Shown one piece after another: positions 53,375 to 63,275 of a DNA stretch of 64,000 nt. Where the stretch lies: positions 10,001-74,000 of the forward strand of contig JACEEZ010015259.1 in assembly GCA_016584305.1 (NCBI GenBank). The letters run 5' to 3'. Each line of letters starts with the position of its first letter. Position 1 is the stretch's first letter. Source of the DNA: Chionoecetes opilio. Its lineage: Eukaryota > Arthropoda > Malacostraca > Decapoda > Majidae. The position numbers and the translations under genes were made by a program. The notes below the pieces were generated by a model. That model had not been told where the DNA came from and ran no database searches. It saw only the letters and a list, made by a program, of their open reading frames with translations.

Positions 53375-56245
53375 TACACAATAGCATTAAAAGAAACATG
53401 GTTGGATATGTCAGGAAAGGTATTTGATCCGGAGGTCGAGATAGCTGGGTATAAGTTATTTCACAAGGACAGGGTAGGCAGGCGAGGTGGTGGAGTTGCG
53501 CTTTATGCAAGAGATACATTGCAGTGTTGTGTTAATAATGTTATAAAAACAAATGACAGCATAGAGTCTATATGGGTAGAGGTTACGGAGGGAACTGAGA
53601 AAATGGTTTTGGGTGTAGTGTATAGGCCTCCAAACTTATGTAAAGAGGATTCAGCTCCTATATGGCAAGAAATAAACGAGGCGTGCTTATATAATCGACT
53701 ATGCGTGGCAGTAGGAGATTTTAATCTTAGGAATATGGACTGGGATTTAATTATAGGAGACAACGACGCAGAGAAATTGTTAAATATAATCCAGGATAAC
53801 TTCCTAAGCCAGGCAATCAGGGAGCCTACTAGAAGAGATAATATTCTAAATTTATTACTGACATACAGGGAAGATTTAGTTACATAGGTGGAGGTTGGTG
53901 GAAAGTTAGCTAACAGCGACCATTATGAAATCAGATTTTGCTTAAAATGGGAAGTTGGAAAAATAAGTGTCAATAAACAAGGAGTACCTAATTTCAGAAA
54001 GGCCAATTATGCAGACACCTGGAGGGGATTAATAAGAGGTGTGGGATGAAGGGGAAGAAATGTTCCAAGGTCAGGGCGATGACGGCTGGAAAGACCAATT
54101 ATGAAGGATTAGGAAGACACCTGGCGGGGATTATCGGGGGGGGGGGGGTAGAGGGGTAAGGAATGTTCCAAGATCAGCGCAGTGGCAGCTGAAAAGGCCA
54201 ATTATGCAGGATTAGGAAGATACCTGGAAGTGATTAACGGGGGGAGTAGGATAAAGGAATGTTTCAAGGTCAGCGCGGATAAAGCTGGAAGTGAGGTCGG
54301 GGCGGAGGGGGATTATACATAATTTGTAAGGAGTTTAACTGAAGGACAGAAAAGAAATATTCCTTATAGGGAGATAAGGTCAAGGAAGAGTGACCCGAAA
54401 TGGATGACCACTAGTATAAAACACAACATTGGAGTAAAAATAAACATGTATTTAAGGTTCAAGTCTGGACAGGTGAGCAAAGAATAGTATAACGTGATGG
54501 CGAGGACAGTGAAGAGATTAACAAGAGTAGCTAAGAACAATTATGAGATTAAAGTATCAGGACAGGCGAAAAGCGACCCAAAGGCGTTCTTTCAGGTATA
54601 TAAAACCAAGACAAGGGAATTAGTGGGGCCGTTAAGATTAGAGCAGGGTGAGGTCTTAAATACGGATGAGGATATGTGTAAAAATCTAAATGAATATTTC
54701 TTAAGTGTTTTTACTGAGGAGGATACACAGACAATCCTGAAAGTGAACAGATGTTCAAAGGAAGCGATGAGGAGAAACTCAAAAGATATTGTGATAACTA
54801 GGGAAATGGTGGAAGAGGGTATAGATAGAATGAAGAATTTTAAATGGCCAGGACCAGATGAAGTGTATCCCAGAGTATTAAAAGAATGCAAAGAGGTTGT
54901 TAGTGAGTCGTTAGTGCACATTTTTAGGAAATCGGTTGGGATAGGCGATGTGCCGTTATTGTGGAGGAAAGGAAATGTAGTCCCCATATTTAGGAAGGGA
55001 GACAGAGGACTAAAGTCAAATTATCGACCCGTAAGTCTAACGTCAGTAGTAGGTAAATTATTGGAATCTATTATTGCAAAAAACATTAGAGAGCACTTAG
55101 AAAAACATAGTTTGATCAATGATTCACAGCATGGATTCACCATGGGTAGGTCATGTCTCACCAATTTATTGAGTTTTTATAGGAAAGTTTATGAGACGGC
55201 AGATAATGATAAGGATTATGATATAATATACCTGGACTTTAGTAAGGCATTCAACAAAGTACCACACGAGCGACTCTTAAATAAGGTTAAGGCTCATGGA
55301 ATAGATGGGAAGGTTCTTCGTTGGATCAGAGCTTTGCTAAGTAATAGGCAACAAAGGGTTACAATTAATGGTTCTAAATCTGAATGGGGACAGGTGACAA
55401 GTGGAGTTCCACAAGGGTCTGTTTTGGGTCCATTACTATTTTTTATTTACATCAACGACTTGGATAGTGGGATTAGCAGTGATATCAGCAAGTTTGCTGG
55501 GAAACTTAGATAAACTTAATGCGTGGGTAGTCAGATGGCAGATGGAATTTAATATTGATAAGTGCAGCGTTATGAATGTTGGTAGAAAAAAACCCTGGTA
55601 ATAGATACACCATACGCAATGTATCGCTGAAAAGATCAGAGGTGAAAAAGATCTTGGAGTGAGGGTGAGCCCAGACCTCCGACCTAGGAAACAATGTATT
55701 GAAGCTAGAAATAGAGCTAATAGTGTTAGGATTAATTACCAGAAGTGTTAAAAGTAGAAGTACGGAAGTTATTCTAAAGCTTTATCTGGCTCTAGTCAGA
55801 CCTTACCTAGACTATACGGTTCAGTTTTGGTCTCCATATTACAGGCCTTGTTAGAATCAGTGCAGAGAAGGATGACCAAAATTATACAAGGGATGCGTAA
55901 CTTTAGTTATGAGAAGAGATTGAAGTTATTAAAGTTACACTCACTCGAGAGACGCAGAGTAAGGGACGATCTGATAGAAGTTTATAAGTGGATAAAGGGA
56001 TTTAATAAAGGAGAGGTAGGAAAAGTTCTTACAGCTTTTAACCAGGGTAGAACAAGAAGTAACGGATTCAAGCTGGAAGGGCGTAGATTTAGAAAGGAAA
56101 TAGGGAAAAACTGGTTCACAAATAGGGTGGTGAATGATTGGAATGGACTCAGTAGGCAGGTAGTTAGTGCGGAGTCATTAGGGATCTTTAAAGAGGGGCT
56201 GGATAGGTTCATGGATGGGGATGGAAGGTGGATGTAGGTAGTGTT
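53375..56245 (+). pseudogene. Longest CR1-like LINE copy (endonuclease to C-terminus), RT active site deleted
   Basis: Endonuclease 53402-53887: R-G-G-G-V-A-L-Y-A-R-D, V-V-Y-R-P-P, V-G-D-F-N-L (metal-binding Asp) and, after an in-frame TAG at 53885, L-A-N-S-D-H-Y-E-I-R (catalytic D-H). RT in the 339-codon frame 54494-55513: V-P-I-F-R-K-G-D-R, N-Y-R-P-V-S-L-T-S, S-C-L-T-N-L-L-S-F-Y, Y-L-D-F-S-K-A-F-N-K-V-P-H (A), [10 protein letters not shown] (B). At about 55497 the sequence jumps from S-K-F-A to a downstream L-D-K-L-N block: about 75 bp present in the 39-kb copy, including the D-D of F-A-D-D, are missing. C-terminal frames 55560-55700 and 55827-56237 follow with frameshifts; it ends M-D-G-D-G-R-W-M at a TAG. 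The 3' UTR is cut at 56265, where a SINE begins. Confidence 0.92.
54000..54290 (+). repeat. Three tandem units of about 115 bp inside the LINE
   Basis: GGCCAATTATGCAG...ACACCTGGAGGGGATTA...GAATGTTCCAAGGTCAG recurs three times between endonuclease and RT. Each unit encodes a version of the same short peptide (A-N-Y-A...W-R-G-L-I). A 13-bp G-run interrupts the second unit. Confidence 0.75.
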
Positions 56246-56269
56246 AGGTGACAGGAACTACCACGTGTA

Positions 56270-56525
56270 GGCCGGTGTTCATCTCCATCGTACTAGCCCT
56301 TGAGCCTGTGGTGGACAAAAATCCGCTAACCCGGTATGCTGGGCTGGTATGACATCTGTGTTTTCACAGTTACCTTCCCCAGCAGGTACCGATTTATCGA
56401 CCATCTCCAAAAGGAAGGATGAACAAGTCTTTCGGCTGGCCACCGACTTGCCCTGGCCTGGATTCGAACCATGGTCCGCGTACTCATAGCTAGGCGCGCT
56501 AGCCACTACACCACGGATGCGACAA
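56270..56525 (-). mobile_element. tRNA-derived SINE, second copy
   Basis: Minus-strand head: A box TGGTGTAGTGG (near 56510), B box GGTTCGAATCC (near 56465); the body matches 31840-32086 (CATCTCCAT.G.A.TAGCCCTT, CACAGTTACCTTC.CCAG). It replaces the 3' UTR of the LINE at 53375-56245. Confidence 0.85.
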
Positions 56526-56654
56526 GTGTCCCAGATTGGCTATGTAGTATCAGCTACTTAATTCTAACATAAATCTTGCCCTTTAATAAAGACAGCAAAC
56601 TATATGTTAAATACAGCATTTCTCATTTATGTAAATTTTATACTTCACTTACAT

Positions 56655-56784
56655 TCTGGCTTTAGCAGTGTCGCGACTTAGGATGGGGTCTACCAACCCC
56701 AAAAAGGCCTCCTTTACGTCCCCGATGACCTCCAGCACAGCCTCGTCAATCGGGTTTAGAGGTGGTGGTGGGGGACCTCCGCCT
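56655..56784 (-). CDS. Orphan coding exon, probably the C-terminal part of the Myb/SANT-like gene
   Basis: Bounded by a ttcacag acceptor (minus strand, ending 56785) and either a donor AAT|GTAAGT or an in-frame TAA at 56653. The only open phase reads G-G-P-P-P-P-P-L-N-P-I-D-E-A-V-L-E-V-I-G then D-V-K-E-A-F-L-G-L-V-D-P. This proline-rich, acidic style is typical of the C-terminal half of Myb/SANT-like proteins such as NAIF1 relatives and PIF/Harbinger accessory proteins. It is downstream of, and on the same strand as, the exon at 58983-61329. No linking exon was recognised, so the connection is inference. Confidence 0.5.
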
Positions 56785-56789
56785 GTGAA

Positions 56790-57304
56790 TGCATTACAAT
56801 AGGATTAAAATAATTTTATAAGACACAAGTTCAACATAAGAAAACAATCAAAGGAATTACTTTACCAACTTAAATTCAAATACTATTATCGACTTATAAA
56901 GCCTTTATGTTGTACACTGGAACAATTTTAATTCATGTTGAATAACCACTGTAGACTGTTGCTGCTACACTATTATGTTTTCGGTTTTTCCATGCGCATA
57001 TTTATCTATCCTTATAAGTTTTTTTTTAGTTATAAAAAAAATATTCTTTCAATCTTCAGATAGACTAAGTATCGTCCTTGAAGGCCCAATAATGCAAATT
57101 GTTCAAACTCACTGTTTGTTTGTCGGTCATCTAGTTATCAACACCCAAGCTGTGATTTGATCATGAGACAGGTAACCTATTACATACTCTTTTATAGAAG
57201 TTTTACAATATTTGGTGTGTAAACTTAGCTTATTCATGGCAAAATTTCACTAAATCCGGAATTTCTATGTGTTTATACGAGGTTAAAAATAATAAAACGG
57301 TACT
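56790..57304. other. Gene-free AT-rich stretch
   Basis: No feature recognised; would be intron if the two Myb-like exons belong together. Confidence 0.5.
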
Positions 57305-58200
57305 ATTTTACACTAGGACCAGAATTCCCTCCACAATTCGAGAGAACTGGAACCCAAAATGCCAGGGGTCGCTGGCAGTTTCAACTCACTTTTTTGATAA
57401 TAAGTTGGTCTACTGGAAAACAAAATATGGGCTTATTCCACTGCACTTAAAACACAAAAGTATAATATTAAGAACGATTTTCTTCTATATGTATATTGTA
57501 TAGAAGCCTGATTCTGTAAAACATTGTATATAACCAAATAACCAAGAAGGTTATAGTTGAGGAGGCGAGGTAAATGCTACTCTATGATATTATATAGTCA
57601 ATAACGAATGTTTAGAAGTTATCTATACCTAGGCAGTCATATTTTCCTGTTATTATTGTGTATCAATCAGATAGAAAGCCTGGAAGTGCAATGAGTCGAC
57701 GCGTGAAGTCGTAATGTTTTGATTCAATCGCCCCGCCACAATCTCCCCGCCCACCACTCCCCGCCGCGACACGTCGCCTCCATAATTATAACCTACATTG
57801 TCGCAGCAGCAAGCCGATTTCGGCATTCCTTATTCTTCGTTTTTCCAAGGCATTGCTTATTGTATTTTGACAAGCGTTTGCCAGACGCAGCAGTACTGTC
57901 TTAGAAAACAGTGTGAACATCGCCCAAATTTTACATGCCACAATATACATGTAAAAAATATATTAAGCTTTGCTACACGAGGCGAGTAATTTGCATTAAA
58001 TTGCTATTATAGAACGTTCCATCGTAATGCATGTCATCCATATAATTAGTAGAACAACAGAAGAACTATATTTTTTGGTATTCAGATGCGGTGCATCAAT
58101 GTTTATCGCGAAATTAATTTATAAAAAATATTAGTCGCGGAGCCAAAACACAGTAGACCAACCTTTGAGTTAAAACTGCCAGCGACCACTGGCATTTCTC
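57305..58200. mobile_element. Partner inverted fragments of the ACACTNGGACC element
   Basis: 57310 begins ACACTAGGACCAGAATTC and continues with GGTCGCTGGCAGTTTCAACTCA...GTTGGTCTACTG; the same words return inverted at 58130-58200. Between them lies about 700 bp of unassigned sequence, with a GC-rich patch near 57725-57780. Confidence 0.5.
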
Positions 58201-58661
58201 GAGTTTCAGATCATTGGAATTGGGAGTATGTTTCTGTTTACCTTATTGGATTCTAGGAAACATTCTCTTTATGAGCTTCCGGCGCAAATCATTACTTTTG
58301 GAGATATGACATGTTGTTAACAGGGAGAAGAGACACTGTTTACGTCCGCCTCATTCTTCTTCGACTTATGACCTGCATCGGCGTTAATTTTTCCCTTGCC
58401 GCTGACCCTTTTTAATGCAAAATTGGCTTTAGTTTGGATGTTAAAACGTGGGGTTAGGTTAGATCAGGTTAGGTTTGAGAGACAAAAGGTGGGGTTAGGC
58501 GAGTTAATTTTAATATCTCCAATACACTATCCTTCCTATTCAATACAATATATCTCCGAAAGTAGTGATTTGCGATGGAAGCTCATAGAGTGTTTCTTAG
58601 AATCCAATAAGGTAAACAGAAACCATACTCCCAATTGTGTTGAGAATTCGGGTCATAGTGT
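58200..58661. mobile_element. MITE with ACACTNGGACC terminus, copy 2
   Basis: Foldback: ATTGGGAGTATGTTTCTGTTTACC...TTATTGGATTCTA (58215-58260) pairs with its inverted partner at 58595-58640, and the right end reads (inverted) ACACTATGACCCGAATTC. The core words (CTTGCCGC, GACCTGCATCG, TTCTTCTTCG) appear in the opposite orientation to copy 1 at 49551-50035. A TTAGG-like patch lies at 58450-58500. Confidence 0.65.
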
Positions 58662-58944
58662 TAGAATTTTCCAATTGGAACTCTCGCCGACATTGAGAAA
58701 AATTAACCCATAAAACCTGCGATTCCTTAACAAGTTTAAATAAACAAATAGCATTATATAAAATGAAGTGATCATTCTACACATGGTGCAATTTGATAGT
58801 GCCGTCGTATTTGGCATATAGCGGTAAAAAGGCAATAATGGTAAGAGCAGTCGACTCTAAGGTATAATGGACGAGAAGTGCGATGTCGTTTTCAAAGACA
58901 CCGACTAATTTTTCCTGGCCTACAATAGGTGCTTTTTCTAATGG

Positions 58945-58986
58945 AGATAGTTATATTTTCTGGAAATCCAGAAAATATAACTATCT
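58945..58986. repeat. Perfect hairpin, 19-bp arms
   Basis: AGATAGTTATATTTTCTGG and its exact complement around a 4-nt loop (AAAT), lying exactly where the recognisable Myb/SANT-like coding of the minus strand stops. Confidence 0.9.
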
Positions 58987-59119
58987 GCCTTGAGTTCCTT
59001 GGCCACCTCATCCCAAGTTTTTTTCTTGTCTTCAGCGGTGACAGTGGGAGAGAACTTGCCACGCAGTACTTTTTTCCGTTCGCCAATCAGTTTGACGAGA
59101 TGAATTGTCTCCTCATCAG

Positions 59120-61283
59120 GGGGGAGATGCTGAGAAGTGCCATAGAGGTAAGGCGAAAAGAGCGCCTTACCCGTCTTCAGGCGCTTTTGTAACGGCCCGG
59201 CTAAGGCACCGACTAAAGCCCATGTACAGTCGAAAGTTCAGGCGCTTTTGCACTGCCTTACACCTCCAAAGCCTATGGCGTGGGCGTGGTCCGAGAATCC
59301 TACTAGCAAATCACGTTGCCTATCTGAGCGCTGCTTAGGCAGCTTCGACCAATCACAAGGCTTGAACACGTCTCTGCTGAAGCAAGGAATGTTGTCCCTC
59401 CCTCCCTAACCAAGCACTTATGGCAAGGACACACCGCTCTCCCCCGCCAAAAGCTGTTTCATCACAAGTTTGACGTTCAACGCAGGTTTTGACCACTTAT
59501 ATATTTTTGCATTGGGACGTGCCATACACCATGATAATCGTTAAGGTGTGCCGATTCCGGGACAGTGAGTGAAAATTTAATGCAAGCAACATTCAGGAAT
59601 AAGGAGAAGATGAATAAAAAAAAGGTGAAAAAAAAGTTTATACACGATTTCATTTGCTCTCGTTATCTTATTATAGGTATAGTTTAATGCAATTTTTATA
59701 CATTCATGATATGCACTAATGTCTCGTGAAGATGATGGTAGGTTCAGCTGTCCTAAATATCATCTGGTAGTATGATAATACCGTATAATAGTACAATATT
59801 TTAGTGCGGGCGGAGCACCTGCCGCCCGCCGCCCGCCGCCCGCCCCTAACCAACACACAACACAACATTTCTTATCACCAGCATATAACACCCTATAATG
59901 CCGCATTAGTCTTGCACGATCAATTCATACACACCTTGCAACACTATTAATACGTAAACACCAATTGTTACGTTGTAGGAACTGAAACAAGGCTGTATTT
60001 GCTTTATAAACAGAAGATGAATGTCTGTCAAAGGCCCACAGCAGCTCACTAAGTCAGGGTCTGACCATGCCTTAGTTTTCAGGGGCCAGATGCTGAGAGT
60101 GAGCTAGGGCGCCCTATCCACTAGGGCGCCTGTGGTAAGGCGAAACGCCCTCCCACCGCAATGCTCAGTCGAGACTGCTGCCTTAGTGGCACCGCTAAAG
60201 GCGCTGAAAACTAAGGCATGGTCAGACCCTGACTTAGTGAGCTGCTGTGGGCCTTTGACAGACATTCATCTTCTGTTTATAAAGCAAATACAGCCTTGTT
60301 TCAGTTCCTACAACGTAACAATTGGTGTTTACGTATTAATAGTGTTGCAAGGTGTGTATGAATTGATCGTGCAAGACTAATGCGGCATTATAGGGTGTTA
60401 TATGCTGGTGATAAGAAATGTTGTGTTGTGTGTTGGTTAGGGGCGGGCGGCGGGCGGCAGGTGCTCCGCCCGCACTAAAATGTTGTGCTATTACACGGTA
60501 TTATCATACTACCAGATGATATTTAGGACAGCTGAACATAGTATCATCTTCACGAGACATTAGTGCATATCATGAATGCATAAAACTTGCAGTAAACTAT
60601 ACTATAATAAGATAATGAGAGCAAAATGAAATCGTGTATAAACTTTTTTTTCACCTTTTTTTATTCATCTTCTCCTTATTCCTGGAATGTTGCTTGCATT
60701 AAATTTTCACTCACTGTCCCGGAATCGGCACACCTTAACGATTATCATGGTGTATGGCACGTCCTAATGCAAAAATATATAAGTGGTCAAAACCTGCGTT
60801 GAACGTCAAACTTGTGATGAAACAGCTTTTGGCGGGGGAGAGCGGTGTGTCCTTGCCATAAGTGCTTGGTTAGGGAGGGAGGGACAACATTCCTTGCTTC
60901 AGCAGAGACGTGTTCAAGCCTTGTGATTGGTCGAAGCTGCCTAAGCAGCGCTCAGATAGGCAACGTGATTGGCTAGTAGGATTCTCGGACCACGCCCACG
61001 CCATAGGCTTTGGAGGTGTAAGGCAGTGCAAAAGCGCCTGAACTTTCGACTGTACATGGGCTTTAGTCGGTGCCTTAGCCGGGCCGTTACAAAAGCGCCT
61101 GAAGACGGGTAAGGCGCTCTTTTCGCCTTACCTCTATGGCACTTCTCAGCATCTCCCCCCAGCGCCTTTAGCGGTGCCACTAAGGCAGCAATCTCGACTG
61201 AGCATTGCGGTGGGAGGGCGTTTCGCCTTACCACAGGCGCCCTAGTGGATAGGGCGCCCTAGCTCACTCTCAGCATCTGGGCC
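59120..61283 (-). mobile_element. CAG-targeting DNA transposon, copy B, interrupted by copy C
   Basis: Reverse orientation relative to copy A. Ends GGGGGAGATGCTGAGA (59120) and CTCAGCATCTGGGCC (61283), flanked by CAG at 59117-59119 and 61284-61286. Its sequence stops at TTAGTTTTCAG (60082) and resumes at CGCCTTTAGC (61163); copy A shows the uninterrupted version (its complement near 38170-38195). Without copy C the element is about 1084 bp. Confidence 0.92.
60083..61159 (+). mobile_element. CAG-targeting DNA transposon, copy C, inserted into copy B
   Basis: Starts GGGCCAGATGCTGAGA, ends TCTCAGCATCTCCCCC, flanked by CAG at 60080-60082 and 61160-61162, both derived from one CAG inside copy B. 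It is 1077 bp, head-to-head with the left part of B, so 59120-61159 now forms an inverted repeat of about 2 kb with almost no spacer. Copies A, B and C look very similar (mostly single-base differences by eye). Confidence 0.93.
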
Positions 61284-61329
61284 CAGACCAATTGGCTGTC
61301 CTAAGGCGTTTTCTGCTGGGAGATAGCAT

Positions 61330-62330
61330 CTTGCTGGGTCGTTGGGTGTTTGATGGGGCCGTGCAGGCTGTGGCGCCAGTCTATAGTGTCCCGAAGGTGC
61401 AGTATGCAGAGAAATCAGCAGGTTATATCCTGTGCAGTTGGCCTGACTTCTGTAGGAAGGTCTTGAGGACTTTGAAGGCCAAGCCGGGGTTAGAAGAGCT
61501 ACAGGAGGGCAGCTAGAGTTGGTCTGGGGATGGTTTGTTGTTGTTGTTAAACACACAGAGAAAAACCACGCCATGCAAGGCAGACTGTACCAAATATCCT
61601 TGCCCTTATCCTTCCTCCTCCTCCTCCTCCACACTCACTCCATGGCCAAATCTTCACCACTAAGTGTAGCGCCCCCCTTATAGCTTGGTGTTAACTTGAA
61701 GGGCTCCACAAACCTGGCGATTACGCTGCCACCACCCATAATAAGTGGGAAAAAAATTAAAGATTTAGAGAATATGTGGGTATAACTGGGACTTAATAAA
61801 CGACTCGTTACCAGGGTGTCTGTATATTATCACTGTATTGATACCAGTATTCACATCCCCACTCTAAGGTTTCACCAAAAATCACTGAACAATAATAATA
61901 CCCGACACGATGCGATTCTTACTCGGGCTTAACAAAATCCCAAAAATTCCTAACCACCGTCACTAGGTAATGTACCTATCTACACACACACTCGCGATGA
62001 ATCATGGCCTTAGCTGTATACACTGGTGGATCAGCGGGTCATCCACTCAGTTCAGCTCAGCAACACCCAACCACCATCAGCACACACGTGGGTCCCTCAT
62101 GGGTTAAACCACCCACTCAGCTCAGCTCCAGAACCCTTCGAAAAGGGTTGTACGACACGACTCTCCGCGCGTGTGTTGTCGCGACAAAAGCTGACCAGAG
62201 AGAGAAACCGTGTCTTCCCTTACCTCCCATTCTTGCCGTGACGTCACTAGCGACCGCGGGTATAAAATATTGCCGGAACCTATATCTAACTGATTAAGGA
62301 CTGAGGAGTGAAGGAAAGTTGTGAGCATTT
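61330..62330. other. Gene-free stretch upstream of the Myb/SANT-like exon
   Basis: 61330-61640 is GC-richer with open frames on both strands (for example plus 61292-61516) but no motif; it would be 5' flank of the minus-strand gene. 61660-62330 is unassigned; a TATAAAAT at 62261 follows a GC-rich block. Confidence 0.45.
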
Positions 62331-62333
62331 AAT

Positions 62334-62334
<1 letters not shown>

Positions 62335-62379
<45 letters not shown>

Positions 62380-62380
62380 C
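62335..62380. repeat. (AT)n microsatellite
   Basis: About 40 bp of pure AT. Confidence 0.95.
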
Positions 62381-62939
62381 TTTACTCTCACCACTCAATG
62401 TAAACTTTTCGTCAATCGTGAGTCACAGGATTAACCCATTTTCTCGCATTACACAAGCAACACACGAAAACCACATCGCTTCTACATCTATCCAAGGCCA
62501 TTTTGAACCCTGCATAGCGTTGATTTAGTCTTTAATCTTTATATGAATAGCCTTTGACGTGCTGGCTAGACCAGACCATATTTTAGCCTGGCCACAGCTT
62601 ATCAGATCAGAATTTCTTGCATTTACTCGATGCAAAAAAAAATAGTGAGTAAAAAGTTAGTGAAATAGAAAATGAGTGAAAAGTGAGAAAGTTTAATTCA
62701 AGAAAGTTTGAGTCATAAACTCTATAAGGTCCACTTTGATTATGTGGTCGTTTTAAATCTACCTCAATATTCTCTCCTCTCTACTTTCTATACTTTTTAT
62801 CATTTAAAGCATAAAACAAATAAAAGAATGGACCCATTTACTCTACTTGAGGTAACGATAGATTGGAAATCTTCAAGACTCATATAGTAGGGCAGTGATG
62901 CTGAATTTTCGATGTGAGCAGTATTTTTGATGATACAGC

Positions 62940-63110
62940 CATTTTAAGTGGAGGAAAATTTGTGCGCCCCAAAACGACCGGCGCCATGTTGTGACGTCAA
63001 TAACGCAGAGTTGTCAAGCGGCCGCAGCGGGCCGCTCCACAGTAACATTAACTTGATTACCCTACTACCGCAAGATGGCCAATAATCCTCCTTCAAGTTT
63101 TGTGGTAGGT
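62940..63110 (+). promoter_or_regulatory. Possible CpG-rich promoter and first exon
   Basis: A GC/CpG-rich patch in AT-rich surroundings contains TGACGTCA (a CRE palindrome) at about 62992 and CGGCCGCAGCGGGCCGC. About 70 bp further, CGCAAGATGGCC provides an ATG (63075) with M-A-N-N-P-P-S-S-F-V followed by GTAGGT, a plausible donor. No second exon is visible before the window ends. Confidence 0.25.
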
Positions 63111-63275
63111 TTTCACTGTGTTTGTGAATATGTAAGTTGTAGTTTATAAGTAAGAAGTGATTAGACAGGGACAAGTGCCCCATGACAACAGGCAAGTGAT
63201 GACTTAGGCATCGCAACTCCTTACAAAGAGCTCAAATGAACCTACAATGACATGTAGCCTACAGCTAGACAGATG

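Larger units (their letters stand above)
58983..61329 (-). pseudogene. Myb/SANT-like DNA-binding exon split by a nested transposon pair
   Basis: The first part is 61329-61284: ATG in aagATGC context, M-L-S-P-S-R-K-R-L-R-T-A-N-W-S, then the insertion. The second part, 59119-58983, continues in frame: D-E-E-T-I-H-L-V-K-L-I-G-E-R, L-R-G-K-F-S-P-T-V-T-A-E-D, K-T-W-D-E-V-A-K-E-L-K. The Trp, D-E-E start and second Trp are the hallmarks of the Myb/SANT-like fold found in NAIF1, zeste-like and PIF/Harbinger accessory proteins, which bind DNA and can carry the transposase to the nucleus. Only one copy of the CTG (minus strand) duplication is needed to keep the frame, so the 2.16-kb insertion broke an otherwise open exon. 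The coding ends at a perfect hairpin; the next exon is unknown. Confidence 0.75.

Noticed and set aside
61665..62330. A second solo LTR starting TGTAGCGCCC with a TATAAAAT at 62261
   Set aside because: No matching ...CA end with a flanking duplication could be found.
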